Under the pieces are notes generated by a model, which was given only the letters and a program-made list of their open reading frames with translations, was not told where the DNA came from and ran no database searches. 64,000 nt of DNA from Krasilnikoviella flava (lineage in GTDB: Bacteria; Actinomycetota; Actinomycetes; Actinomycetales; Cellulomonadaceae). Shown piece by piece: positions 54,081-63,581 of this stretch (position 1 is the stretch's first letter; every line of letters begins with the position of its first letter). The stretch is taken from assembly GCF_900167525.1 (NCBI RefSeq), contig NZ_FUZQ01000007.1, forward strand, positions 248,001 through 312,000, written 5' to 3'. The position numbers and the translations under genes were made by a program.

Positions 54081-56318
54081 TCAGCGGGACGACAGGGTCG
54101 CGCCGAGTCCTGCCGTGACCGTGTCCGTGAGCCTCTCCAGCTCGTCGGCCCCGGGCGTGCGGGGCTCGCGCGCGTAGCGGCTCGTCTCTGCCGCATCGGC
54201 GAGTGACGCAAGGTCCTCGAGGACCTCGGGTGCCAGCTCGCGGCCGGTCCTCGTGGTCACGGCGGACGCGATGGCCGCCGGGGCGCGCCGGAGCGTGGTG
54301 GCGGGCGGTAGGCGGACACCCTCGACCGCGAGCGCGGCGAGCACCTGCTGCCAGGCGAGCTCGGGGTCGAGCTCCTGCGCGGCATGCCGCCGCCGGGCGA
54401 GCAGCAGCACCAGGCCGCCGACCAGGACGACGACGAGGCTCCCCGACGTGATCCACACCCAGGCCGGCAGACCGGTGTCCACCACCGGCGTGACCGAGAC
54501 CGCGGTCGAGGCCGTGGGCGACGCGTCGTCGGTCGGGGTGCTGCCGGCGGTCGGCCGACGGTCGCGGAGGTCGTTCCCGGTGGGTACGGCCGCCGGGTTC
54601 CCCTGGACGCGCGGCATCGTGTAGGCGGGCGGGCTGCCGGTCTGCTGCGCCGGCGTGGGCTCGAACCGCACCCACCCGGTTCCGGGGAAGAAGACCTCCG
54701 GCCAGGCGTGCGAGTCCTGGCCCGTGATCTGCCAGGTGGTCTCGCCCGTGCGGTCGCCCGGGAGGTAACCGACGGCCAGCCGTGCCGGGATGCCCAGCGA
54801 GCGCGCCATCACCACCATGGTCGTGGCGAACTGGATGCAGTAGCCGGTGCGGTGCTGCAGGAAGTCCCACACCGGGTCCCCGGTACCGCCGCGCGGGATG
54901 GTGGTCGAGTAGGTGAAGCGGGTCGGGTCGCGCAGCCAGCGCTGGAGCGCCACCGCCTGGTCGTACGCGGTCTCGGCGTCGCCCACCACCTCCCGGGCAG
55001 CCTGCTCGACGTCCGCCGAGTGGGCCGTGTCGGGCATCTGCGTGTAGACGGCGTCGATGTCGGCCTCGGGGGGGGCGTCGCGGAGCGCGGCGGGGTCGAG
55101 GTCCCGTTGGTACACGGTGAGGGTGTAGGCGTCACCGGAGCTCGTCAGGCCGCCGACGACCTCGTCCCGGGTGGGGTCGTAGCCCCACTCGCCGCCGTCC
55201 GTCGCGACCTGGCGCGGGTCGAGGGTGATGGGCAGCTTGTCGTCGCGCAGCTCGCCGACGTCGAAGGCGACGGTGCGGACCGCGAGCTCCCCGGACGGCG
55301 GGTCCTCGGGCCACAGGACGTCGCCGGCGTCGAACTCCCGGCCGCTGCGCTCCTCGCCACGTTGCCACCGGCGTCCGTCGAAGGCCGTGGCCGTGTAGCT
55401 GCGCAGGGGGCCCACGTCGGCGTCGGACCCGGTGTCGTAGGAGAGGACGACGGAGCTCGACCGCTCGGTCAGGCTGCGCAGGATGTCGAGGTCCTCGGCG
55501 AGCCGGATGGTGTCGCCGGTGGTGGTGAACGTCCGGTACCAGCCCGTGGGGCCGCCGGGCAGGGTCGCGGATGCGCTCCCGACGAGCCCGGCCGCGACCG
55601 CGAGGACGACGGCGCCGGCGGTCGTCGCGATGGCGCGCGACCGCTCGGCGCGTCGTACGGGCGCCGGAGTGCGCTCCGGCCGGCGGGTCCGCGTGACGAG
55701 CGGGCCGTCGAGGGTGAGGAGCAGGAGCAGCGCGGTGACCGTCACGACGAACACGCCCCACGGCACCCGCCCCGTGAGCACGAGCGGTGGGCACCAGAGC
55801 GCGAGGAGCGGGAGGCCTACGGCGGCGGGTCGGCGCAGTGCGCCCGCGAGCGCGTCGGCGAGCAGCAGCACGAGGAGGGTGCCGCCCACGGTGAGCAGGC
55901 CCATCGGCGCGCTGCCGGTCACCGGCGCCACCTCGGACCGGGCGATCTCGCCGGCCTCGCCCAGCCGGGCCACCACGCGCGCCACATGCTCGGGCGTCAC
56001 GAAGAACGTCGGGTCGGCCGTCGGCCCGCCGTAGCGGGCGAGGAGGAACCACGCGGCGACGACGCAGCCGAGGACGCTGGGCCACACGGAGCCCAACTCC
56101 TTCGAGCGCCGGCCGCGGGCGCGCGCCCGACGCTCGATCACCACCCGTGAGGTGACCGTCGTCGCGCTGACCAGGACGATCGCGAGCAGCCCCGCCCGCG
56201 TCCAGCCGCCAGGCAGCACGATGCTCGTGAGCGAGAGCATCGATGCGGCGACCGCCACCGCGACGAGCACGCCGGAGGCGATGGTGCGGGCGGTGGGTCC
56301 GGCATGGGCGGGGATCAT
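54081..56318 (-). CDS. TgpA-type transglutaminase-like membrane protein (DUF3488/DUF4129)
   Basis: A 745-residue membrane protein. Multiple membrane segments (DUF3488) occupy residues 10-230. The periplasmic transglutaminase core has Cys494 in HRTGYCIQFATTMVVMARSLG and His537 in GQDSHAWPEVFFPG; the third residue is Glu in WVRFEPTP where many have Asp. A Thr/Pro-rich linker, a final membrane segment (WVWITSGSLVVVLVGGLVLLL) and a DUF4129 tail follow. It overlaps the DUF58 gene by ATGA. In this conserved moxR-DUF58-TgpA cassette it probably acts on envelope proteins; its substrate is unknown. Confidence 0.88.
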   Translation of the reverse strand: MIPAHAGPTARTIASGVLVAVAVAASMLSLTSIVLPGGWTRAGLLAIVLVSATTVTSRVVIERRARARGRRSKELGSVWPSVLGCVVAAWFLLARYGGPTADPTFFVTPEHVARVVARLGEAGEIARSEVAPVTGSAPMGLLTVGGTLLVLLLADALAGALRRPAAVGLPLLALWCPPLVLTGRVPWGVFVVTVTALLLLLTLDGPLVTRTRRPERTPAPVRRAERSRAIATTAGAVVLAVAAGLVGSASATLPGGPTGWYRTFTTTGDTIRLAEDLDILRSLTERSSSVVLSYDTGSDADVGPLRSYTATAFDGRRWQRGEERSGREFDAGDVLWPEDPPSGELAVRTVAFDVGELRDDKLPITLDPRQVATDGGEWGYDPTRDEVVGGLTSSGDAYTLTVYQRDLDPAALRDAPPEADIDAVYTQMPDTAHSADVEQAAREVVGDAETAYDQAVALQRWLRDPTRFTYSTTIPRGGTGDPVWDFLQHRTGYCIQFATTMVVMARSLGIPARLAVGYLPGDRTGETTWQITGQDSHAWPEVFFPGTGWVRFEPTPAQQTGSPPAYTMPRVQGNPAAVPTGNDLRDRRPTAGSTPTDDASPTASTAVSVTPVVDTGLPAWVWITSGSLVVVLVGGLVLLLARRRHAAQELDPELAWQQVLAALAVEGVRLPPATTLRRAPAAIASAVTTRTGRELAPEVLEDLASLADAAETSRYAREPRTPGADELERLTDTVTAGLGATLSSR

Positions 56319-57721
56319 GCCGCCCCCTCCGCGAGGAGCGCCCAGGCGCGGTCGGGAGGGGTCCCGGGCGAGCAGGTCGCCACGCGCCAGCCCGCGGCGC
56401 GCAGCGCGCCGACGGTGTCCGCGGCCGGCGTCGCGCCGGGCTCGCGGGTGTCGGCGGGAGCGACGAGGAGCGCCCAGCACGTGCCCTCGACGCCGAGCTC
56501 GGCCATCTCCCGGAGCACGGGCTCCGGCTGCGGTCCGAGCACCGCCACCGTGATCTCGTCCTGAGAGCGCGCGGCCCGTAGCGACCGGACGGTCTGCAGG
56601 ACCGCGCGCTCGGCGTCGGCGGCACTGCGGTGCCCGCGCAGGTCGACCGTCGAGTCGAGGATGGTCCCCCGGCCCGTCCGGGCACCCGAGGCGAAGGGCA
56701 CGGGCGCGGGCCCCGACCCGGTGGGCACGAGGCGTGCGGGATGGCCGGCGTCCAGGAACGACGTGGCGACCGAGGCGGCGAGCTCGACCGCACGCTCGCC
56801 CTCCGCGTGCGTGCGGGTGCCGCGGGTCGACGGCCAGACGCCGGTGCGCGGGTCCGCCGGTGGCGGCAGCAGCGACCGGTCCAGCAGCACGGTGACCGGC
56901 CGGACGCCGGCGCTCTCGTCGGCCCGAACCATGAGCCTGCCCTGGCGTGCGGAGCCGGCCCAGTGGACCCGGCGGGGGTCGTCGCCGGAGACGTACTCGC
57001 GCAGGACCGAGTCGTCCGTCGACGCCAGCCGTGCGCCGGTGGCCGCGCGATCGACCTCGCCGAGCACCCGCGTGCGCGTGGGCAGCTCGGTGGTGCGCGG
57101 CCAGACCGCGACCCTCGTCGCGACGCCGAGGGGCTGCGTGGTGCGGACGAGCCCGAAGACGTCGGTGCGGGTGGTGATCAGGGGGCCCAGCGCCCAGCGA
57201 CCGCGGCGGGAGGGGGTCAGGGCGTAGGAGACGGCGATGCGGTCCGCGTGCGCCGTCACCCGGGCGCGGATGCCGTGCGGCCCGGCGAGCTCGTGCGCGG
57301 CCTGCTCGGACAGCCGCAGGCGCGCGAGCCGCTCGTAGGCGGCACCGGTCCGTGCCCGGGCGCCGACGACGAGCCGCACGGCGGCCGTCTGGTCGCGCAC
57401 CACGGGGTTCGGGGTGAGCTCGCGGGTCACCACCAGGGCGCCGCGGCCGGCGTCCAGGCGCTGCACCCCCATGAGCGTCCAGGCGAGCAGGACCGCGAGC
57501 ACCGCGGCGGCCCCGAGGCCGACCACGTCGGGCAGCTCGAGCAGGGCGCCGGTCGCGGCGAGCGCCAGCCCCGCGAGCAGCAGGGCCAGCCCGCGGCGGG
57601 TGGGCCGCACGCGGGCGAGCCGCCGCAGCGTCGGGTGCGCCCCGTCATGGGAGCGGTCGTGCGCGGCCGTGCCCTCGGTGGGACCGGGAGGAACCGCGCC
57701 GGCCTCGTCGTCGCCGGACAT
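56315..57721 (-). CDS. DUF58 domain protein
   Basis: A 468-residue protein with two close membrane segments (LALLLAGLALAATGALLEL and AAAVLAVLLAWTLMG, about residues 45-85), then the DUF58 region (YALTPSRRGRWALGPLITTRTDVFGLVR; REYVSGDDPRRVHWAGSARQGRLMVR) and a von Willebrand-A-like C-terminal domain (VTVLLDRSLLP). DUF58 proteins work with MoxR ATPases as metal-dependent chaperone pairs. It begins 9 nt after the moxR stop and overlaps the TgpA gene by 4 nt, forming a three-gene operon. Confidence 0.88.
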   Translation of the reverse strand: MSGDDEAGAVPPGPTEGTAAHDRSHDGAHPTLRRLARVRPTRRGLALLLAGLALAATGALLELPDVVGLGAAAVLAVLLAWTLMGVQRLDAGRGALVVTRELTPNPVVRDQTAAVRLVVGARARTGAAYERLARLRLSEQAAHELAGPHGIRARVTAHADRIAVSYALTPSRRGRWALGPLITTRTDVFGLVRTTQPLGVATRVAVWPRTTELPTRTRVLGEVDRAATGARLASTDDSVLREYVSGDDPRRVHWAGSARQGRLMVRADESAGVRPVTVLLDRSLLPPPADPRTGVWPSTRGTRTHAEGERAVELAASVATSFLDAGHPARLVPTGSGPAPVPFASGARTGRGTILDSTVDLRGHRSAADAERAVLQTVRSLRAARSQDEITVAVLGPQPEPVLREMAELGVEGTCWALLVAPADTREPGATPAADTVGALRAAGWRVATCSPGTPPDRAWALLAEGAA

Positions 57722-57730
57722 CGCCGGGCC

Positions 57731-58843
57731 CTACCGGCCGCGTTCGCGGCCGGGGCGCGCGAACGACCCGGCGGCCGGGGCGACGGAGACGCGACCGCCG
57801 GGCACCGGTGTGCGCTGGACGATCTCGGAGATCACGTCCTCGGGCAGCACTCCACCGAGCCGGGAATCCGTGCTGAGGATCAGCCGGTGCGCGAGGACCG
57901 GGACGGCGAGGGTCTGCACATCGTCCGGGAGCACATGCTCGCGCCCCGCCATCGCGGCCGTGGCCTTGGCGGCCCGCAGCAGCTGGAGCGAGGCCCGCGG
58001 CGACGCGCCGAGCCGGACGCCCTCGTGCTGCCGGGTCGCGCCCACGAGGGCGAGCACGTACTGCTTGACGGCGCCGGCCGCGTGGACGGTGCGGACGGCC
58101 TGGGCGTACCGCGCGACGTCGGTGCCGGTGGTGACGGGGGACAGGTGGTCCAGGGGGTCCGACGACTCCTGACGGTCGAGCATCTGCAGCTCGGCGTCGG
58201 TGTCGGGGTAGCCGACCGTGAGACGAGCCGTGAACCGGTCGCGCTGCGCCTCGGGGAGGGGGTACGTCCCCTCCATCTCCACCGGGTTCTGGGTCGCGAC
58301 GACGAGGAACGGCCGCGGCAGCGTATGGGTGGTGCCGTCGATCGTCGTCTGTCCCTCCTCCATGCACTCGAGGAGGGCGGACTGGGTCTTGGGCGATGCG
58401 CGGTTGATCTCGTCGCCGATCACCACGTTGTTGAACACCGGGCCTGGGCGGAACTCGAAGTCGTGGGTGGCGGTGCGGAAGATGTTGACGCCGGTGAGGT
58501 CGCTCGGCAGCAGGTCGGGCGTGAACTGGATGCGGCCCACGCGGCAGTCGATGCTGCGGGCGAGCGCCTTCGCGAGGGTCGTCTTGCCGACACCGGGGAC
58601 GTCCTCGATCAGCAGATGACCCTCGGCGAGCAGGACGGCGACGGTGACCTCCGCGAGCCCGGGCCGCCCCGAGACGACGGACTCGACGGCGGCCCGCACC
58701 CGTGCGGTGGCGCTGACGAGCTCGTCGAGGTCCCTGGCGAGGAGGTTCGGGCCGGGCTCCGTGCCGGGGCGTGTGCCGTCCCCGCCGTCCTCCGTCTCCG
58801 TGCGTGCACCGGACAGCGTGGGGGAGACGGGTTCTGGGTGCAC
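57731..58843 (-). CDS. moxR: MoxR family AAA+ ATPase
   Basis: A 370-residue AAA+ ATPase. Walker A is EDVPGVGKTTLAKALA, followed by the MoxR motif FNNVVIGDEINRASPKTQSALLECMEE with Walker B, and ATQNPVEMEGTYPLPEAQRDRF with sensor 1. The GTG at 58843 is preferred because GGAGG lies 6 nt upstream; the frame extends to a GTG at 58861. A TAGGCT element (58882-58887, minus strand) is a likely -10. It heads the moxR-DUF58-TgpA operon, divergent from the mraZ cluster. Confidence 0.9.
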   Translation of the reverse strand: MHPEPVSPTLSGARTETEDGGDGTRPGTEPGPNLLARDLDELVSATARVRAAVESVVSGRPGLAEVTVAVLLAEGHLLIEDVPGVGKTTLAKALARSIDCRVGRIQFTPDLLPSDLTGVNIFRTATHDFEFRPGPVFNNVVIGDEINRASPKTQSALLECMEEGQTTIDGTTHTLPRPFLVVATQNPVEMEGTYPLPEAQRDRFTARLTVGYPDTDAELQMLDRQESSDPLDHLSPVTTGTDVARYAQAVRTVHAAGAVKQYVLALVGATRQHEGVRLGASPRASLQLLRAAKATAAMAGREHVLPDDVQTLAVPVLAHRLILSTDSRLGGVLPEDVISEIVQRTPVPGGRVSVAPAAGSFARPGRERGR

Positions 58844-59213
58844 GGGTGACCTCCGGTTCACGTGCTCGTGACGGTTCTCGCAGCCTAGTGGAATCGGGGC
58901 CGGAGGTGAGGAGGATCACCCGCTCCACCTTCCTCCACGACGACCCCGGGCCGCCGGACGCCCGGGGGGACGGCGGCCGCCCGTGCCGCGGGGTGTCGAT
59001 GCCCCGGGGAACCGTGACGCGCCCTCTCCGCCCGACCCCTCCACCACGCCACCACCGTGCTCCCGACCCGGCTTGGCCCGCTGACCTGCGGGGATGTGTG
59101 TGGGCCGTGTGAGGAGCGGGTGAGATGGGGAGAACTGCCCACCGTTGCCCGCGCCCGGTGGAGGAAAGTGGAGTAGCGTGGAGGATGCGGGAGCGCGAGG
59201 GGAGGTGCGAGCC
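58844..59213. other. Divergent intergenic region between moxR and mraZ
   Basis: A 370-nt gap without a gene. It holds the moxR ribosome site and -10 at its left end, the phased GTGGAG repeats (59158-59193) and the mraZ ribosome site GGGGAGG (59198-59204) at its right end. The middle (about 58900-59110) shows nothing I can name. Confidence 0.6.
59158..59193 (+). promoter_or_regulatory. Phased GTGGAG repeats: candidate MraZ operator
   Basis: GTGGAG occurs at 59158, 59168 and 59178, and a degenerate CGGGAG at 59188, a strict 10-bp period on one face of the helix. MraZ is known to bind short direct repeats (TGGGN in E. coli) at 10-bp spacing before its own operon. TAGCGT (59174-59179), a possible -10, lies within the array, so binding would repress mraZ. 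Confidence 0.7.
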
Positions 59214-59684
59214 GTGGCAGGTCTGGAGGACACGTTTCCGGGGGCCGGGCTGCTGCTGGGCACCTACACCCCCAAGCTCGACGAGAAGGGCCGGCTCATC
59301 CTCCCCGCGAAGTTCCGTGCCCGACTCGCTCCCGGCCTCGTCATGACGAGGGGGCAGGAGCGTTGCCTCTTCCTCCTTCCGATGGACGAGTTCGGCCGCA
59401 TGTACGAGCAGGTGCGGCAGGCCCCCGTGACCAGCCGGCAGGCGCGCGACTACCTCCGCGTGTTCCTGTCGGGCGCGAGCGACGAGCTGCCGGACAAGCA
59501 GGGGCGGGTCGTCATCCCGGCCGCCCTGCGCACGTACGCCGGCCTCGACCGGGACGTCGCCGTGATCGGCGCCGGCACCCGCGTGGAGGTCTGGGACCGG
59601 ACCACCTGGGAGACCTACCTGGCCGAGCAGGAGTCGTCGTACTCCGAGACGTCCGAGCAGATCTTTCCGGACCTGCAGTTCTGA
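59214..59684 (+). CDS. mraZ: Transcriptional regulator MraZ
   Basis: A 156-residue regulator with two SpoVT/AbrB-like MraZ repeats: [21 protein letters not shown] and [19 protein letters not shown]. It represses the division and cell-wall (dcw) cluster it heads. Start choice: homologues begin MFLGTYTP, but here LL replaces MF; the only supported start is GTG 59214 with GGGGAGG 9 nt upstream, adding about 13 residues ([13 protein letters not shown]). Phased repeats before it are the probable operator. rsmH follows after a 203-nt spacer. Confidence 0.93.
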   Translation: MAGLEDTFPGAGLLLGTYTPKLDEKGRLILPAKFRARLAPGLVMTRGQERCLFLLPMDEFGRMYEQVRQAPVTSRQARDYLRVFLSGASDELPDKQGRVVIPAALRTYAGLDRDVAVIGAGTRVEVWDRTTWETYLAEQESSYSETSEQIFPDLQF

Positions 59685-59887
59685 CGACCGACAACCGCAC
59701 AGCAGTCCCGGCGCCCTCGGGCGCCGCCCCGGGCCCCGCACGACGAGGCCTCCTCCCGCGAGGGTCTGGCGCACTTCCCCGGTGCCAGAACGACGCGGAG
59801 GGAGACCTGGCCGGGCGGGGCCCAGACGACCAGGCACCACCGACGAGCAGACCGACGAGCACGAGCAGCACGGGAGGAGGAGCACCG

Positions 59888-60910
59888 ATGAGCACACCGG
59901 ACGGCGCGCGACCTGCGGGGGACCGCCACCTGCCCGTGCTGCTGCAGCGGTGCGTCGACCTCCTCGCGCCGGCGCTCGCGGAGCCGGGCAGCGTGCTGGT
60001 CGACTGCACGCTGGGGATGGGCGGGCACGCGGAGGCCGTGCTCGAGCAGGTGCCCACCGCCCGCGTCGTGGGCATCGACCGCGACACGCAGGCGCTGCGC
60101 CTGGCGGGCGAGCGGCTCGCCCGCTTCGGCGAGCGTTTCACCCCGGTGCACGCGGTGTACGACGAGATCGGCGAGGTCGTCGCAGAGCTCGGCCTGGATG
60201 GCGTGCAGGGCGTCCTCATGGACCTCGGGGTGTCGTCGCTGCAGCTCGACGAGGCGGAGCGCGGCTTCGCGTACGCCCAGGACGCGCCGCTCGACATGCG
60301 CATGGACCAGACCCGCGGCGAGACGGCGGCCGACGTCCTCAACACCTACGACGAGCGTGCGCTCGCGCGGGTGCTGCGGGAGTACGGCGAGGAGCGGTTC
60401 GCGCCGCGCATCGCCCGGGCGATCGTCCGGCGCCGCGAGGAGCGGCCGTGGGCGCGCACGGGTGAGCTGGCGGACCTGGTGCGCGCATCCATCCCCGCGG
60501 CGGCCCGGCGCACCGGCGGTAACCCGTCCAAGCGGACGTTCCAGGCGCTGCGGATCGAGGTGAACGGCGAGCTCGAGGTCCTCGAGCGGGCCGTGCCGGC
60601 CGCGATCGAGGCGCTGGCGACGGACGGACGGATCGTCGTCGAGTCGTACCAGTCGCTGGAGGACCGCATCGTCAAGCGCGCCATCGCGCGCGGGACGACG
60701 TCGAGCGCCCCCGCCGGCCTGCCCGTCGAGCCGGAGACGCACAAGCCGTACCTCGAGGCCCTCACGCGGGGCGCGGAGGACGCGGACGAGGCCGAGCTGG
60801 AGCGCAACCCGCGGGCGGCCTCGGTCCGGCTGCGCGCCGCGCGCCGCATCCGCCCCACCCCCGACCACCTGCGGACGACTGCTCGCCAGACCAAGGAGGA
60901 CCGCCGATGA
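59888..60910 (+). CDS. rsmH: 16S rRNA (cytosine-1402-N4)-methyltransferase RsmH
   Basis: A 340-residue methyltransferase that modifies C1402 in the ribosomal P site. It has [13 protein letters not shown], the SAM motif [35 protein letters not shown], the [19 protein letters not shown] segment as [20 protein letters not shown], and a C-terminal [14 protein letters not shown] 59888 follows GGGAGGAGG. The stop overlaps the ftsL start (ATGA), giving coupled translation in the dcw cluster. Confidence 0.95.
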   Translation: MSTPDGARPAGDRHLPVLLQRCVDLLAPALAEPGSVLVDCTLGMGGHAEAVLEQVPTARVVGIDRDTQALRLAGERLARFGERFTPVHAVYDEIGEVVAELGLDGVQGVLMDLGVSSLQLDEAERGFAYAQDAPLDMRMDQTRGETAADVLNTYDERALARVLREYGEERFAPRIARAIVRRREERPWARTGELADLVRASIPAAARRTGGNPSKRTFQALRIEVNGELEVLERAVPAAIEALATDGRIVVESYQSLEDRIVKRAIARGTTSSAPAGLPVEPETHKPYLEALTRGAEDADEAELERNPRAASVRLRAARRIRPTPDHLRTTARQTKEDRR

Positions 60911-61359
60911 GCGCCCTGCGTGCCCCCGCCAGCCCCGGGACCCGCCCCGCCGCGGCGCCGCGCCGTGCCCCGCTGACCTCGCTGCCGGGCGGTGCCGCCG
61001 ACCGCGGCCGCCGCCTCGACGCGGTCCGCGCCCCGCTCCAGGCGACGTCGGGCGTGCCCTTCCTCGTGCTGTGCGCGGTGATCCTCGCCGGCGCGCTGCT
61101 GGCGGCCCTGCTGCTCAACACGTCGATGGCGCGCGGCTCGTACGAGGCGTCGCGGCTGCAGGCCGAGGTGGGCCACGTGGCGCAGGACGTCCAGTCCCAC
61201 CAGGAGAAGCTGCGCGCCGCCGAGGCGTCGCTGGCGGAGCGCGCGACCAGGCTCGGCATGGTCCCCGCGGAGGACCCGACCATGATCAGCATCGAGAAGC
61301 GGGCGAAGGTCGGCGTCGGCGAGGCCGACGCGGGGGCGGACGCCACCCTGGGGCCGTGA
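60907..61359 (+). CDS. ftsL: FtsL-like septum formation protein
   Basis: A 150-residue bitopic membrane protein. About 45 basic, disordered cytoplasmic residues precede one membrane segment ([21 protein letters not shown]), then a periplasmic coiled coil ([39 protein letters not shown] in parts). Position between rsmH and ftsI with 4-nt overlaps on both sides identifies it as FtsL, which with FtsQ and FtsB activates FtsWI, although primary sequence conservation is low. Confidence 0.85.
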   Translation: MSALRAPASPGTRPAAAPRRAPLTSLPGGAADRGRRLDAVRAPLQATSGVPFLVLCAVILAGALLAALLLNTSMARGSYEASRLQAEVGHVAQDVQSHQEKLRAAEASLAERATRLGMVPAEDPTMISIEKRAKVGVGEADAGADATLGP

Positions 61360-63485
61360 CCGAGCGGCGGACGTCCCCGGGCGGGGGAGCGCCCCGGACG
61401 CGGGGCGGATCGGGGAACGGGCGTACGACACGCCAGGGCCCGGCGCGCACCTCCCGGGCGGCCGCCCCGCAGACTCGGGGGGTGAGCACCTCCCGCCCCG
61501 CCACCGGCTCGTCGCCGCGCGGCACGTCGCGCACCGCGTCGCCGCGGCCGGGCTCGGGGACCGGGGGGACCAGGAACGCGAACCCCTCCTCGCCCCGCGG
61601 GTCGGGCGGCGGGCGGTCGCGGCCCGCGGCGGGCGCCGTCCGACCCGCGGGCGGACGCGGGCCCGTCCGCGGCGGGGGCTCTCCGCCGCGCCCCCGCACG
61701 GGCGTCACGACGCGCGGCCGCCCGGGCGATCCGGGCCGTCGCCAGCGCTGGATCATGGTGCTCGCCGTGCTGGTCCTCACGGTCTTCGTCGGACGCCTGG
61801 TGCAGGTGCAGATCTTCCAGGGGCCCGCGCTCGCCGCGCGCGCCCAGGAGGAGCGCATCACCAGCTCCGTCGAGGTGGCGCACCGCGGCGACATCGTCGA
61901 CGCGAACGGGCGGGTGCTCGCGACCTCCGTCGACCGGTACACGATCTCGGCGGACACGCTCGCGATCCAGAGCTTCCAGGGCGGCCAGCGCGTGGACGCC
62001 GCCACCGGCAGGGCCGTGCAGGACGGCGCGCTCGGCATCGCGCAGCTCCTCGCGCCGATCCTCGACGAGCAGCCCGCGGAGCTCGCCGCGAAGCTGAACG
62101 GCGACGACCGGTACGTGATCCTCCAGCGCAACGCCGTGCCCGAGGTGCAGCGGGCGATCGCCAAGCTCGACCTGCAGGCCTACGTCCGTACCGAGCTCAC
62201 GTCGCGGCGCACGTACCCCGCGGGCGTCGTCGCGGGGACGTTGGTGGGCTACGTGGACCGGGACCAGGTCGGCCAGGGCGGGCTCGAGCGCGCCTACGAG
62301 GACGTGCTCGCGGGCACGGACGGCAAGGTCGTCTTCGAGCGGGGCCGTGACGGGGTCCAGATCCCGAACTCCGAGCAGGAGTCGACCCCCGCGGTGCCCG
62401 GTGGCGACGTGGTCCTGACCATCGACGCCGACGTGCAGTGGAAGGCGGAGGAGCTCATCGACGACGCCGTGTCGAAGTCGGGCTCGGCCTACGGCATCGC
62501 CGTCGTGCAGGACGTGCGCGACGGGACGGTGCTCGCCGTGGCCGACTCGGGCGACGTCGACCCGAACGACCGGTCCACGTCCGCCGTGGCCAACGGCTCG
62601 CGCGCCGTGAAGGACGTCTTCGAGCCCGGCTCGACCGGCAAGGTGATCACCATGGCGGCGGCGCTCGAGGAGGGTTACTGGGCGCCCGACAGCCAGTTCG
62701 AGGTGCCCTACCGCTTCACCACGCCCAACGGCGAGAGCTTCAAGGACTCCCACGAGCACCCCCTGCAGCGGCTGACGCTCGCGGGAGTGCTGGCGCACTC
62801 GTCGAACACCGGCACGGTGCAGATCGGCGAGAAGATCCCGCTGGACGTCCGGCACGACTACCTGGGCAAGTTCGGCTTCGGGCAGCAGACCGGTCTGGGG
62901 CTGCCGGGCGAGTCCGCGGGCATCGTGCCGTCGGAGCAGACGCTCGCGAACGACTCCCGCACGCCCTACACGATCCTGTTCGGCCAGGGCGTGGCCGTGA
63001 ACGCGATGCAGGCGACGCAGGTCTTCTCGACGGTCGCCAACGGCGGCGTGCGGGTCGAGCCCAGCCTCGTGGCGGGCACCCGCGACGCGGAGGGCACGTT
63101 CTCCGCCGCCGACGCGCCCACGGAGACGCGGGTGGTCTCCGAGAAGACCGCGGACTCCGTCATGCGGATGATGGAGTCGGTCGTGGGCGAGGAGGGGACG
63201 GCGGCCAACGCCCGCGTGCCCGGCTACCGCGTGGCCGGCAAGACCGGCACCGCCCAGATGTGGCTGCCCGGCGGCGGCACCACCTACATGGCGTCGTTCA
63301 TCGGCGTCGCGCCGGCCGACGACCCGCGCTACACGGTGTCCGTCTTCCTGCGCAGCCCGCAGTCGTCGATCTACGGCGGCGTGGTCGCGGCACCCGTGTT
63401 CAGCGACCTCATGGGCTACACGCTGCAGAAGATGGACGTGCCCCCCAGCACCACGCCCGCAGACCCGTACGACCTCACCTGGTGA
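61356..63485 (+). CDS. ftsI: Peptidoglycan transpeptidase FtsI (class B PBP)
   Basis: A 709-residue septal penicillin-binding protein. The first 130 residues are a basic Gly/Ser/Arg/Pro-rich cytoplasmic tail, longer than in most FtsI. One membrane segment (WIMVLAVLVLTVFVGRLV) follows, then the PBP dimerisation domain from VAHRGDIVDANGRVLATS and the transpeptidase domain with Ser426 (STGK), Ser482-x-Asn484 and Lys629-Thr-Gly (KTGTAQMW). No PASTA repeats are present. The GTG start overlaps the ftsL stop (GTGA). Confidence 0.94.
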   Translation: MTERRTSPGGGAPRTRGGSGNGRTTRQGPARTSRAAAPQTRGVSTSRPATGSSPRGTSRTASPRPGSGTGGTRNANPSSPRGSGGGRSRPAAGAVRPAGGRGPVRGGGSPPRPRTGVTTRGRPGDPGRRQRWIMVLAVLVLTVFVGRLVQVQIFQGPALAARAQEERITSSVEVAHRGDIVDANGRVLATSVDRYTISADTLAIQSFQGGQRVDAATGRAVQDGALGIAQLLAPILDEQPAELAAKLNGDDRYVILQRNAVPEVQRAIAKLDLQAYVRTELTSRRTYPAGVVAGTLVGYVDRDQVGQGGLERAYEDVLAGTDGKVVFERGRDGVQIPNSEQESTPAVPGGDVVLTIDADVQWKAEELIDDAVSKSGSAYGIAVVQDVRDGTVLAVADSGDVDPNDRSTSAVANGSRAVKDVFEPGSTGKVITMAAALEEGYWAPDSQFEVPYRFTTPNGESFKDSHEHPLQRLTLAGVLAHSSNTGTVQIGEKIPLDVRHDYLGKFGFGQQTGLGLPGESAGIVPSEQTLANDSRTPYTILFGQGVAVNAMQATQVFSTVANGGVRVEPSLVAGTRDAEGTFSAADAPTETRVVSEKTADSVMRMMESVVGEEGTAANARVPGYRVAGKTGTAQMWLPGGGTTYMASFIGVAPADDPRYTVSVFLRSPQSSIYGGVVAAPVFSDLMGYTLQKMDVPPSTTPADPYDLTW

Positions 63486-63581
63486 GCGGGTCGCGCAGCA
63501 CCGTCGCGAGAGCCGTGACGGTCGTCATGCCCGGCACGCCCGGTGCCTGGCCGACAGCCCGCAGACGGTAGGTTCTTCTCC

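Noticed and set aside
53909-54206. Small + strand open frame of 97 codons between DUF3040 and the transglutaminase gene.
   Set aside because: It overlaps the end of the transglutaminase gene, has no ribosome site and an unrecognisable Arg-rich product.
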